Positions 1 to 10,500 of a stretch of 64,000 bases of DNA are shown one piece after another. Each line of letters starts with the position of its first letter. Position 1 is the first letter of the stretch. The notes under the pieces are model-generated. The model was not told the origin of the DNA. It saw nothing but the letters and a program-made list of their open reading frames with translations, and did no database searches. This DNA comes from CAYLUN01 sp964386865. Its GTDB lineage: Bacteria > Verrucomicrobiota > Kiritimatiellia > RFP12 > UBA1067. The translations under genes and the position numbers were made by a program. The stretch is taken from NCBI GenBank assembly GCA_964386865.1, contig CAYLUN010000001.1, forward strand, positions 150,911 to 214,910, written 5' to 3'.

Positions 1-1451
1 TCTTCGTCGTCCGGGCCGGCTGGCGGGTACGTGTCGTCGCCCAGCGCGTTCGCGCTCTGAAGCCCGTTGCCTTCCTTGTCCGGAGGAATCACGCCCAAGT
101 AGGGTCCGCTGCTGTACGGAACGTGCACCCAGTGACGCGCCCCGTTGCTGGCGGCAAGCGTCGGATAAGGAGCTTCCGGCGCGTCGCCGAAATCCCATCC
201 GTTGGGGTTGGGCTGCAGGACGAGGATACGCCAGTCCTCCACCTCGCCATCGCTGGCCGCGCCGGTAAAACCCAGATCTCCCCCGCTGTTGATGCGAAAC
301 CGCGCGTTCATGTAGGCGGTCATGTTGGGCGGGGACAGGGTGATGGCGTGGACGCCGTCGGCATGCATGCCGCTGACGACGTGCTCGCCGGGCTCGTCCC
401 AGACGCCGTTCGTGTTCAAGTCCACCCAGCCGTCCAGATAGCCGCCGCCGCCGTTGACCCTGACGCTGACCGTGCCGGCTTGCCCGCCGTACAGCATGGC
501 ATAGCGCCGCACCGCTTGGATCGATACGTTGTCGGCCATGCTCTCGAACGTCCAGCCTCCCCCGCCCACCCGGACGCCGGTGATGGTCACGGCATTGGTC
601 AGCTCGTCCCGCAGGTCGAACTCGGCATGCGTCCACACGCCTGCGGCGACGAGCGTATCTCGGTATTCCGCGAACGGGGGCATGCCCGGGTCGACCACCG
701 GCGAGGTCCCCTCCGGCAAGCTGCCCACGTCGCCAGGCGGATCGACATACCATCCGTGGCGCCACACGCGGTTACTACCTACGTTGTCGGTGAATTGCAC
801 CTCCACGAAAAGGGGCCACTCGAAAGCCGGATCCATCCACCCTCCCGCCGGCAGGCTGTGCGCGACAACTTTCGCGTCCAGCGAGAGAACGATTCTTTTG
901 AACCAGTCGACATGGAGGATCTGCGGCTGCTGGATCGCGGTGACATCGCCATACGCAACAAACGTGCTGCGGGCGAACCGGACGGCATGGTCGCCGGCGC
1001 CGCCGGGGCCGGCTGCCGCACTGATCTCGGAGTCCTCGCGGAGTCCCCAATCGAAAGTCTCATACCGCGACCACCCGATCGGAATGGTGTCTGGCAGCCC
1101 GTCGGCAACAGGGTCGGAATAACCCGAGGCCACAAAGCCGCCCTCGAAAGCGCCACCCAGAATCGCCTCCTCGCCGGGCAGGACCAGTCCGTTCTCGTCG
1201 TCGGCCCCGCCGAAGTCGTCGCCCATGGCTTCGGCGTGCGGCAGGCCATCCAGCTCGGTGTCGGGCCGATCCCCGGCAGGCCCCAGAAAAGGGCCCTCCT
1301 GCGTCACGGTGTGCCTGGCGCCGTTATCCGCCGCCAACGTCGGGAACGCAGGCCCCGCATCTCCAAAGTCATAGACTCCATCGGCCTTTAAGTGACTTGC
1401 CAGTCCGAATAAGACTGCTCCCAAAACCAAACCCGCGTTTGCAGCTCTCAT
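1..1451 (-). CDS. Secreted DFGDAP/GEVED-repeat protein, C-terminus beyond the window
   Basis: The reverse strand is open from an ATG at 1451 to the window edge, about 483 codons, with a GGAGG four bases before the start. The N-terminus MRAANAGLVLGAVLFGLASH followed by LKA is a clear signal peptide. The mature part starts with a YDFGDAGPAFPTLAADNGAR block. A second block, WDFGDAPEAPYPTLAASNGA, comes near residue 435 and is directly preceded by GEVEDW. Each block is followed by an acidic GDD..DDE stretch. Such DFGDAP/GEVED modules are found in large secreted proteins of planctomycetes and verrucomicrobia, often with a C-terminal sorting signal, which would lie outside the window. The segment between the two blocks (about residues 95-420) resembles a beta-sandwich but I cannot assign it. 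The function is unknown; a surface or extracellular role is inferred. Confidence is high that it is a real gene and moderate on the domain naming. Confidence 0.8.
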   Translation of the reverse strand, partial: MRAANAGLVLGAVLFGLASHLKADGVYDFGDAGPAFPTLAADNGARHTVTQEGPFLGPAGDRPDTELDGLPHAEAMGDDFGGADDENGLVLPGEEAILGGAFEGGFVASGYSDPVADGLPDTIPIGWSRYETFDWGLREDSEISAAAGPGGAGDHAVRFARSTFVAYGDVTAIQQPQILHVDWFKRIVLSLDAKVVAHSLPAGGWMDPAFEWPLFVEVQFTDNVGSNRVWRHGWYVDPPGDVGSLPEGTSPVVDPGMPPFAEYRDTLVAAGVWTHAEFDLRDELTNAVTITGVRVGGGGWTFESMADNVSIQAVRRYAMLYGGQAGTVSVRVNGGGGYLDGWVDLNTNGVWDEPGEHVVSGMHADGVHAITLSPPNMTAYMNARFRINSGGDLGFTGAASDGEVEDWRILVLQPNPNGWDFGDAPEAPYPTLAASNGARHWVHVPYSSGPYLGVIPPDKEGNGLQSANALGDDTYPPAGPDDE

Positions 1452-1726
1452 GAGACCTCCATGCGTTTCAGACACAATCCAGCCTATGCGCAATGGTGCG
1501 ACATTCACAACGCAACAGTTATCACTGTGTTTAATCTATCAGGCTGAAACTGAATCCGTCAAACAAAATGCAGAATAGGGCGGTAAGCGGTGGCGCCGTG
1601 GGCCGGCGAGGCTGTGCCGAGCCGTCCCTTATCTTAGCGCCATTCAGACCTGTCCCATAGAAGCTTTGCTTAGAAGCTTCTCGTACAGCCATTCAGGGGT
1701 GCGAAAGCAAGCCCAACTTCTGCCGC

Positions 1727-4700
1727 CTACGGTTGGCTCAGGATCACGCGCAGGCGGTAGAACTGGCGAGGCGCGCGGCTCGGGCCGGCCGCAGGGTCCG
1801 CGAGCATGAGCGTCTCGCCGTCCCAGCCGTACGGCCAGTCCAGGCGGGAGTCGAACAGGACGCGGCTCCAGTCCTGCAGATCCGCCGAGGCCTCCACGCG
1901 GTACGCGAGGTCGCGCTTGCCGGGGTCGAACGGGAACCGGTACTCCGGCACACCGCCCGGCACCGCAAAGCTCGGCAGCCGCCCAGCCGAACCTGCGCCA
2001 GGCAATATCCCGAATGCGTAGCACAGCAGGTTCGGCAGCCCCGTTTCCGGCGCGACGGCAGACGGGTCGGGCAGCGCGGCCTCTGACGCGCCGCCCAGAA
2101 GCGCCGTGTAGAGCGCCGCCCACTTCGCATAGCTCACGGGGGCACCGCCCACGCGCACTTCGAGCACCGAGCCCTCGCGCGGCCCGTCACCGAAGTTTGC
2201 CGTCTCCGGCACGACAGTCACCGACAGCGCCAGCCCGCCTGCGTACGGCGAGTACGTGCGGCCTGCGAAGACCTGGAGGCCCTCCAGGTCCGGCGCGTAA
2301 AACCGCACCTCCGCGGCGTCCAAAAACGGCCCCAGCCCCCGCCCGCCCTCCACGAACAGCCCGCCTCGCAGCCGGTCGCCATCCACCAGCGCGGGCGCAT
2401 CCAAGTAGACATCCACCGTTGCCGGCGTCGCGCCCGGCTCCACCGCCAGCACGCGCAGCACACCATTCACGCTCGCGCCCGGCGTGCCGTATGACGGCGA
2501 GCCGGCCGCGCCGAAAGCGAACGCGTAGCGTGGCCCAGACGCCAGGGGCACCGACAGAACCGTTTTGTCCAGCGCGACGGTCCCGGGACCGAGCAGCGGG
2601 CCCGCGCGCCCCGACCCCGAAACCTTGCCTCCGGCCGCCACCTCCACCGCCGACTGGATGCGCCCGTCGACCGCCAGCGTGCCGTTGCTCACCACCACCG
2701 GCGCCAGATACCGCCGGCTCTGCCCCGTCAACCGCAGCGTGCCTCCGCCCGTCTTCACAAAGCCCGCCTGCCCGGAAAGCGTCCCCGACAGCTCCAGCGC
2801 GTTCTTCGACCCCTCCACGTGCACCCCGGAGGTGCCCGCGAACACGACCCCGTTCGTCACCGCCGCCACGCTGTCGTCCGTCTCGGGCTCATACCTCAGC
2901 CCGCCCGACACGCCCTGCCCGGTCGGTGGCAGCGCGCCTTGCCGGCCCAAGCTGCAGAGCGTCAGCGGGCTGCCGAATCCGTACACCCGCGGCTCTCCGG
3001 CCGTGCTCGCCGAAGTAAGCCGGAGCTGTCCGCCGACATTCACGGTCAACGCCGCGCTTTGCGCCGGCGCCGCCGGCTGCGTCAGCGCCAGCACGCCGCG
3101 GTTCACCGTCGTCGCGCCCGTGAAGGACTTCCCATCGCCGGTGAGCGTGGCGACGCCGTCGCCCTCTTTGACCAAGCCGCCCGCACCGTTCCAGCCCGCT
3201 CGCAGCCGCAGCGCCCCATACAAGGCACTGCCCGCCGTGCTGTTGATCTCCAGCCGCAGATCCGACGCCAGAACGACGCCAGCCGCCACCTCGAACTCCA
3301 CGTAGCCCACGCCCGTGCCGTTCACCACCACCGCCGCCGGCCCATTCGTCGACGCGAAGATCAGCGTGTTGCCCAAACTCTGGTCGCGGATCTTGTTGCG
3401 GAAGGCCGAGTCGTTCTGCTGAAACAGCGCCGATCCCACGGCCACGGGCGCGCGAATGCTGATATCGCGGTTCGCCGTCACCGGCGCGTTAATGAAGACC
3501 GCCACGTTGGTGCCGCTCGGGTACCGCAGCGGCGCGCTGCTCCAGTTCGCGTCCGTCGTCCAGTCCGCGCTCCCCGTGGGCAGGAACGCTGGCACGTCCA
3601 CCGGCACGATGAAAAAGGCCTCCTGCAGCGGGCTCCACTCCCCGCCCGCGCTCAGCACGCGCGCCTTGAGCGTGCAGGTGGAGGCCAGCAGGATCGGGGC
3701 CGCGTAGAGCGTACCCACGGCCGCGCCCCCGAGCGCCCGCGGGTCCACGCCGTTCGTCGTAAAGTACACGCTGCCCGCGCCGTTGGGATTGCTGATCGCG
3801 AGCTGCGTGTTCGGCGCGATCGTCCCGCCGTGCTGGCCGAACACCGGCGCCAGCGTCGCCGGCCACAGCCCCTGCTCAATGAGCTGCGTGAAGTAAACGG
3901 TCCGGCGCACGTCGCTCACGATCCAGTTGTAATAGAAGGTCTCGGTTACGGTCGCTTTGATCGTCTCCAGCATGATGGGGTTAATGGTGTTGCGCAACTT
4001 CAGGTAGATCGCCTGCATGGCTTCCATCGTCAGGCAGCCGCCGTTAAAAAGGTGCTTCTGCACGCGGTCGGCGAAACGCAGCCGAAACTCGGGCGAGGCT
4101 TTCAGCAGGGTGTAGATGGCCGGTATATACTTCGTGGAGGTCTTGGGGTCGCTGATGACGAGGTCGGTAATAAACGTGTTATAGGACGTCGCCCGCCCGG
4201 TCGACTGGCCGAAGCTCATCTCGGCGTCCCACATGTAGAACCGCCAGCGCCCGGCATCGCTGCGTTCGCAGGCCGAGACCCAGTTGTTGCCCGGCCAGTC
4301 CCCTGTGGCCGCAAAAGCGTAAACCGACAGATAATCAATGACGTTGTCGGTGTCGATGTAGGTCTGCGCCTGCACGTAGGTCGACGCGTTCGCCAGATTG
4401 TTGGTACGCAGAAAGGCGAGCATGGCGTTCCACCGGAAGATGTCCCCGCTGGCCAACGCGCCGACTTGCAGGACATCCCATTTCGCGCTGCTGTTGTGGT
4501 GTTGCTGCATGAACGCTTCGCGCAGGTGCTCGCAGATGTTGTAATAGCCCTTCCAGACGCCGTTGATGTAGATCGAGTTAAAAGACCCGATCGACCCTTG
4601 CTGCCCGGTTCCGATGAAGATCCGCCGCATGAGTTCGTCGACGATAAAGGGGTTCCTGATATCGTTTTTGCCCGCCCGGATCCGGATGTCCTCGAACTTC

Positions 4701-7201
4701 GTGACCTTGCTCTCGGGGAAAAACGGATAATCCTGCGGCGAATCGCCCAGCTCGCCGCGGAAAAAGATGTTGAACGACGACTTCTGCGTCGAACTGATGG
4801 TGAAGGGGTTGGTCGGCTTGTCGCTCAGAATGAGCTGCGGGCGGGACCACCCGCTGCTGGACAGGCGCAGCCCAAGGTCCGTCCGCAGCGGCACGCCGCT
4901 GGTCGGATAGTACTCGAAGCCGGCGGGACGCTCGGCGGAACGGCCATAGATCGAGGGCATGTTGAAGGCGCTCATGTCGCCGCGGCTGTACCACGAGTTT
5001 GGAACGCTGGCATTGGTGTATGCCCCGCCCTTAATCGCGAAGATGCCCTCGCCGTTGGCGGGCCCCCCGCTGGCGTTCGGCCCGTAGATACCCAGAACCG
5101 GATCCGCCGACAGGCACAGCGCCGCGATAGACTGTCTGGCCGCGGACTGGGCCACGAGGTAGTGATACGAACGCGTGGCGGACGGAACCTCGCCCGCCTT
5201 GAAGCACCGCGCGCGGACCACGGTGTTGGTGTTGATCGTCAGCGGCGTGCTGTAAAGCGCATTTGTCGCCGACGGCTCGCGTCCGTCCAGCGTGTAGCGC
5301 ACCACGGCTGACGGATCGGGCGCGGCCATCTGCAGGAGGAAGGCAGACGGGTAGAAACCGCCGAGGTGGCTGAAGTCCGGCGGCGCGGTGATCGCGCTGA
5401 ACAGGCTGCCCGCGTTCGCCCAGCCGGGCGTCGCGGTGTCGGAGTAGGCGTACTGTCCCTCGCCGGTCCTGACATACGCGTGAAAGTGGCTCTGCGCCGG
5501 CAAAGACGGGGCGATCTCGCTCACGATCATCCCCGAGGCGTCGACGAGGCCGAGATACTCCCCGTCCGAGCCCAGCTTGAAGTTCGTGTGTAGGTAGGTC
5601 GCGCCGTTGGCGGGCCCCACGTCGAAGCCGGTCGCCATCACGACCAGGTAGCCGCCGGCCGGGATCGCGCTGCCCGCCGGGAAGTACCACTTGCGCGGCT
5701 TGCCATCATCGTCGGTCAACGACCAGCCCGTCAGGTTGACGGCCGATGCCCCCGCGTTGTACAGCTCGATCCAGTCGCTCTCGGAGTCGGGCGTGTCCAC
5801 GTCAAGGTCAACGTCACCTCCGGCCTCCTCCTCTCCCCCTCCGCCCTCAGCCTCTTGCGGTTCGCGCGTGCCGACAAAAAAGCGCGCCGCGTCCTCGGGC
5901 CGCGCCAGCGTGCGCCCGCCCGCGCCTGTCGTCGAGAGGGTCACGCGCCCGATCAGATCCGCGCCGGCCAACGCGCTGTTGTGGAGCTGCACGCCGAGCA
6001 CGTTGTCGCCCCCGGACAGCAGCGTGTTGGCGGCTCCCAGCGTCAGGGCCTCCTCCCTGTTTGTCGCGGTTCCGCCGTTGTCCCCGTTGGCGCTGTGATC
6101 CGCGCTGGCGAGCGCGGTGCAGGGCGTGATCGTGTTGGTGACTCCGACGTTCCGCCGCGCCACCTCGCGCCCGTTCAGGTAGACGATCACGCTATCGTCA
6201 TAGTCGATCACAAGCCGCAGCGCGTTCGTTGCGGCCGCCTCGGCGACCGTGGCCGAGAAGAGTGCGCGCGTGTAGACAGAGGGCGTGACGCCGTAGACCT
6301 GGCTGTACAGATTCGTGCCCAGCGCATAATCGGGCGGCGCGCCGCCCTCAATGCCAAACGGCCCGCTCGCCTCGGGCCACGAGGAGTCGTTGAAACCGAG
6401 CGTCGCCCACGTCGCCGTCTCGGGAATGCCGTTTAGGATGCCATAGTCAATGAGACCGCCCGAAGGCTCGGCGATGCCCGCGAAGTATTTCCAGGCGGCG
6501 TTGTTCGTGACCAGCGACGCCGGCGTGTCGCCGCCGATACGCAGATCGGCCATCGACAGGAAATCCGCGCTCGACAGCAACTGATTGTGCGTCTGGATAC
6601 ACAGCGTATTGGTGCCCGTCCACAGCCGGTTGCTCGCAACGCCGAGGTCGATCGTCATGTCCGCGATCGGCTTGTTCGTGCTGAAGGCAGTCTGGTCGTG
6701 ATAGGCGTACATGCCCGCGTTGCCCATATTGCGGCGGGCCACTTCCTCTCCGTTCACGAACGCGATGAAGCCGTCGTTGAAGCGCGTCACGAGCTGGAGC
6801 TGGTTCGTCGAGGCAGCCTGCCCCGCCGTGACATTGAACGCCTTTCTCACGTAGAGCGTAGCCAGCTTGTTCTGCATGGAGGCGGAGGTGTTGACGCCGA
6901 GCGTGACGCCGGTGAACGTCCCGAAGCCGAACGGGCCGGCGCCCGTCTTCCACAGCGCGTCGCTGTAGGCGGTCTCGTACCACTGCGCCGTCGTGCCGAG
7001 CTTCGGGTGGCCCGGCGCCTCGCGCTTGAGCAGCCGATCCGAGTTGGCCGCGACCACCTCGTTGATCACCACCTGCGCGGCGCACGGACTGACACCCGCC
7101 AGAAACGCAGCCCAAGCGAAGCCCAGCAGCACTTGGCGGCCCCACATGAAATGCGGGAACGGAGAACAAGCCGACCGCAGCCTGCGGCGGCCGACACTCA
7201 T
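1727..7201 (-). CDS. Exported lamin-tail / CotH kinase-like / PATR multidomain protein
   Basis: An 1,824-residue exported protein. The start at 7201 has GGAAGG six bases upstream and gives a signal peptide ending near SPCAAQ; the frame is open 36 codons further upstream but without a comparable ribosome site. The mature N-terminus VVINEVVAANSDRLL is lamin-tail-like. Further lamin-tail motifs (DWIELYNAGASAVNLTGWSL) lie near residues 470-530. A chitobiase C-terminal-type module (VVRYTLDGREPSATNALYST) is near 625-690 and a second similar one (YFTTNGVDPRA) near 1130-1190. Residues about 790-1000 match CotH kinase-like proteins (NGVWKGYYNICEHLRE, then WRFYMWDAEMSFG). A PATR repeat (ATLTGDGKSFTGATTVN) lies near 1350. 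The C-terminus ends FYRLRVILSQP, a form seen at the end of many verrucomicrobial secreted proteins. CotH phosphorylates spore-coat proteins in Bacillus; kinase activity here is untested. An acidic, low-complexity insert (GGGGEEEAGGDVDLDVD) sits before the second lamin-tail segment. Confidence 0.85.
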   Translation of the reverse strand: MSVGRRRLRSACSPFPHFMWGRQVLLGFAWAAFLAGVSPCAAQVVINEVVAANSDRLLKREAPGHPKLGTTAQWYETAYSDALWKTGAGPFGFGTFTGVTLGVNTSASMQNKLATLYVRKAFNVTAGQAASTNQLQLVTRFNDGFIAFVNGEEVARRNMGNAGMYAYHDQTAFSTNKPIADMTIDLGVASNRLWTGTNTLCIQTHNQLLSSADFLSMADLRIGGDTPASLVTNNAAWKYFAGIAEPSGGLIDYGILNGIPETATWATLGFNDSSWPEASGPFGIEGGAPPDYALGTNLYSQVYGVTPSVYTRALFSATVAEAAATNALRLVIDYDDSVIVYLNGREVARRNVGVTNTITPCTALASADHSANGDNGGTATNREEALTLGAANTLLSGGDNVLGVQLHNSALAGADLIGRVTLSTTGAGGRTLARPEDAARFFVGTREPQEAEGGGGEEEAGGDVDLDVDTPDSESDWIELYNAGASAVNLTGWSLTDDDGKPRKWYFPAGSAIPAGGYLVVMATGFDVGPANGATYLHTNFKLGSDGEYLGLVDASGMIVSEIAPSLPAQSHFHAYVRTGEGQYAYSDTATPGWANAGSLFSAITAPPDFSHLGGFYPSAFLLQMAAPDPSAVVRYTLDGREPSATNALYSTPLTINTNTVVRARCFKAGEVPSATRSYHYLVAQSAARQSIAALCLSADPVLGIYGPNASGGPANGEGIFAIKGGAYTNASVPNSWYSRGDMSAFNMPSIYGRSAERPAGFEYYPTSGVPLRTDLGLRLSSSGWSRPQLILSDKPTNPFTISSTQKSSFNIFFRGELGDSPQDYPFFPESKVTKFEDIRIRAGKNDIRNPFIVDELMRRIFIGTGQQGSIGSFNSIYINGVWKGYYNICEHLREAFMQQHHNSSAKWDVLQVGALASGDIFRWNAMLAFLRTNNLANASTYVQAQTYIDTDNVIDYLSVYAFAATGDWPGNNWVSACERSDAGRWRFYMWDAEMSFGQSTGRATSYNTFITDLVISDPKTSTKYIPAIYTLLKASPEFRLRFADRVQKHLFNGGCLTMEAMQAIYLKLRNTINPIMLETIKATVTETFYYNWIVSDVRRTVYFTQLIEQGLWPATLAPVFGQHGGTIAPNTQLAISNPNGAGSVYFTTNGVDPRALGGAAVGTLYAAPILLASTCTLKARVLSAGGEWSPLQEAFFIVPVDVPAFLPTGSADWTTDANWSSAPLRYPSGTNVAVFINAPVTANRDISIRAPVAVGSALFQQNDSAFRNKIRDQSLGNTLIFASTNGPAAVVVNGTGVGYVEFEVAAGVVLASDLRLEINSTAGSALYGALRLRAGWNGAGGLVKEGDGVATLTGDGKSFTGATTVNRGVLALTQPAAPAQSAALTVNVGGQLRLTSASTAGEPRVYGFGSPLTLCSLGRQGALPPTGQGVSGGLRYEPETDDSVAAVTNGVVFAGTSGVHVEGSKNALELSGTLSGQAGFVKTGGGTLRLTGQSRRYLAPVVVSNGTLAVDGRIQSAVEVAAGGKVSGSGRAGPLLGPGTVALDKTVLSVPLASGPRYAFAFGAAGSPSYGTPGASVNGVLRVLAVEPGATPATVDVYLDAPALVDGDRLRGGLFVEGGRGLGPFLDAAEVRFYAPDLEGLQVFAGRTYSPYAGGLALSVTVVPETANFGDGPREGSVLEVRVGGAPVSYAKWAALYTALLGGASEAALPDPSAVAPETGLPNLLCYAFGILPGAGSAGRLPSFAVPGGVPEYRFPFDPGKRDLAYRVEASADLQDWSRVLFDSRLDWPYGWDGETLMLADPAAGPSRAPRQFYRLRVILSQP

Positions 7202-7361
7202 TCTCAGCCTTCCAGAGAGACCCGTATTCATGACGACACCCACCCCGCTGACGAAACCCACACCTACTCCTTGCCCGTTCAGACCAACAAACGGCATAAT
7301 CCAGCACAAATCTATATTATACGCCTGAAGCGGGGCTCGCAGGCAAGCCCTTTGTGACGGG

Positions 7362-7496
7362 CCAGCAATTCTAATTATGGCCTGAGACGGCCTGAAGGCC
7401 GGACTACAAACACGTCTACCCGCGCGCGTAGCCGTTCGTAGTCCGTCCTTCAGCCCGTCTTCACGGGGCTGCTCTGGCCATAATTAGAATTGCTGG
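7362..7496. repeat. 135-bp imperfect palindrome with 21-bp perfect terminal arms
   Basis: The arms at 7362-7382 and 7476-7496 are perfect inverted copies (CCAGCAATTCTAATTATGGC plus one base). The interior is partly self-complementary, with the GGACTAC blocks at about 7401-7407 and their complement near 7437-7443 pairing. It occupies most of the 214-bp gap between the sensor kinase stop and the start region of the lamin-tail gene. It could be a MITE, a REP-type element or a large terminator hairpin. No clean target duplication is visible, so mobility is not shown. Confidence 0.75.
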
Positions 7497-7523
7497 ACGC
7501 GCGTAACCGTTCGGTCGCAAGCC

Positions 7524-10500
7524 TCAGCCTAACGGCACACGGAAGGTGATGCGGGTGCCTGTGTTTGGCCCGCTTTCCAAGCAAATCGTGCCCCCCGCCT
7601 CGCGCATGCGCCGGGACATGTTCCCCAGTCCGTCGTGCCCGACTCCGGCCGAGCGCGAGGTGTCGAAGCCCACACCGTCGTCTTCCACACAGACTTCCAA
7701 GGTGTCGCCGTCGACGCGCATGGCGATGCGCACCTGCTTCGCGGCGGCGTGCTTCAGCACGTTACCGACCGCCTCGCGCACGGCCAGCAGCAAGTGGTGT
7801 CGCGTCTTGGAGGCGATCGGTCGCGACACTAGGTCGTCCGGCCGGCAGAAATGGAACCGCAGCCCTGAGTTTCCAAGGAAGTACTCGGTGTACTGCTCGA
7901 AATAGCTCAGGAAGGGCTCCCAGCCGTCGTTGGCCGGATTCACCGCCCAGACGATCTCGTCCACGTTGCGCGCGAGTTCGTTGGCCACGTCGTAGATCTG
8001 GTCGAGTCGCTTGTGTACGGCTCCCTTCTCCACGTCGTTGTGCGCCAATTCGCTCAGCGTCGCCACGACCGACAGCCCGTTTCCGAGATCGTCGTGGATG
8101 TCGCGCGAAATGCGCGCCCGCTCAAGCGCGAGCGCCTCCTCGCGCCTGAGCATCGCCATCTGCAGCTGGTAGCGGTGCCACAGCATCCAGCGGGCGACCA
8201 GGAAAACGATCGCCGCCAGAAGCAGCGCCAGCGACAGGTAAAACCAGGCCGTCTGCCAGAAGAACGCGCGCACCTCGAAACCGAACGCGGCCCCGTCCAG
8301 GTTCCACGCGCCGCCCGCCTCGGCGATCACCCTCAGCGTGTAGCGGCCCGGCGGCAACCATTGGAAAACGGCCACGCGCTCCGCCTGCACCGCCGACCAC
8401 CCTTTGCGCACGCCGTCAATGCGGTAGCGGAACCGCACCGACTCCGGCGCTCCCGGCGACAGCGCCGCGAACTGGAACGCGATGTTACGTGCGCCGGGCG
8501 CGAACGACATCTGGGCAGCGGTCTGCGACCGGCTGTCAAAGACGGGCACGCCGTTCACGGACACGCGCTCGATCACGACTGGAGGAGGGTGGCCGGAGAA
8601 CATCACTTTCGCCGGGTCGATCACGGCCAGGCCGTTCTCGAACGGGAACCACAGGGGCCCGCCGCCGCCCCGGCCCGTGCGCGCGACCCCGCCCATGCTG
8701 CGCTCGCCGGCCAGGCCATCCGACGGGCCCAGATGCAGAAGGCGAAGCGGATGGGCAGACTCCCCCTCGGGCGCCAGCTGGCGCATCAGATCCTCGATGA
8801 ACACGCCCTGCAGGCCCCTCGTCGTGCCCAGCCACAGCCGGCCCTGCGCATCCTCCTCCATTTGCAGCACCGCGTCATCGAACACGCCCGACTGGCGTCC
8901 AAGCGCAACGGCCCCTTCCGGCCGCACCGCGAAAAGGCCGGCCGTCGTTCCGATCCAGACCTGGCCGCGCGAGTCGCGGTACACAGCCCGCGGTTCGCCC
9001 ACCAAGCCGGCCTCTCGGCCGATGACCCGCCTGTCGCCTTCTTTCCGAAACTGCAGCACGCCAGCCCGCTCGCAACAGACCCACAGGGAATCCTCGTCGT
9101 CTCGGTACAAGGCTCGCACGGGCTCCGTGACGCGCAGGCCGAACAGCTCGGCCGGCTCGAGTTCGCCGCCCGCCCCCACCCGCATGAGCCCCTGCGGCGT
9201 GCCGACCAGCACGCCTTGCGCCTGATCCTCGAGCAGGGCGTGCACGGTGTGGATGATCGGCAGGCTGTAGTCTCGCTGCGTCACCAGCGTCGGAGCGCCC
9301 GCGTGTTCCACGAACAGCCCGCCCCCGAGCGTCCCCAGCCACACGCGACCAGCCCGGTCTTGAAGCAGGGCGCTGACCGGCACGTCCGTGTCGAGATAGA
9401 CGGTCTGCAGCAGCCGCCCTTCGTCGCCCGTCAGGCGCACGGCGCGGCCCTTGTAGCCCACCCAGGTGCCCCTGTCGCGTGTGCGCCAGAGCGCGTAGGC
9501 CGTGCCCGCAGTCGCCGTGCCCTCGGCGCGCAACGTGCCGACCGTCTTGCGCCTGATCCGCAGAAGCCCGCCGTCGCACGCAGCCCACACGGTTCCGTCG
9601 CGATCCTCAGCCAGCTTGTTGACGGACAGGCTCCCCGGCGTGTCCTGCTCGGCGATCCGCTGCCACACCCCCGCGTGCCAGCGGAACATGCCCGTCGGGT
9701 TGCCGATCCAGAGCGAGCCGTCCGACACCTCGTGCATCACGGTCGCCATGCCCGCGTTCTCCGGGAAACCGACCGGCGTCCAGATCGTGTTCTCGCGGTA
9801 CGCCACGCCGTTGGAGCCGTATACCCACAGGCGGCCCGAGCGGCCCGCGTGGACGCCGCCCGCGGCCTCGACCAGAAAGTCCGGCAGCCGCATGCTCTGG
9901 TCGTCAAAGCGACCGCCCTTGTACTCGACGAGCCCGTTCCACGCCGTCATCCAGACGCTGCCGCTTGCGTCGCACGACGCGCCTGTCACCGCGCCCAGCG
10001 TGGCTCGGTCGTCCGGCGGCACGGGACAGAGCCTCGCCTCAAACTGCGTCGTCGCGTCATCCGGCGCCGTCACCGCCTCAAGCAGCCCGCGCTCCGCCAC
10101 GGCCCTCACCACCCCGTCCGGCGTCTCCAGCATGCCGAGCACGCGGCCCACAGAACCCGCCTGGCCCGCCGCGGGCCACACCTGCCAGACGCCGCCCAGA
10201 ACGCGCGCCACACCCGCCGGGCCATAGACCCACACGCCTTTCGCGCGCCCGCAGAAAACGCCGGCCCAAACGCCCGTCTTCTGCTGCACGGAGGCGGGCA
10301 CCGCGAACTCGGCGAACTCCGCGCCGTTGAACCGGATCAGCTGGGAGCGCGTCACCAGCCAGAGATACCCGTCCGACGCCTGCGCCACCCCCACCACCGG
10401 GCTTCCCGGCAGGCGGTCCTCAACCGTCCAGAGCTTCAGCGCATACGCGTCCGTCGCCAAGTTACCCGCGCCGGCGCACAGCCGCGCGAACAGCATGCAC

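Noticed and set aside
2819..5311. Long plus-strand open frame (about 830 codons) opposite the lamin-tail/CotH gene
   Set aside because: Its product is Arg/His/Pro-rich without family motifs; it is the antisense shadow of a GC-rich gene with strong domain evidence.
7350..7505. Target duplication around the 135-bp palindrome
   Set aside because: Only a three-base similarity (ACG) is found near the edges and not at matching positions.
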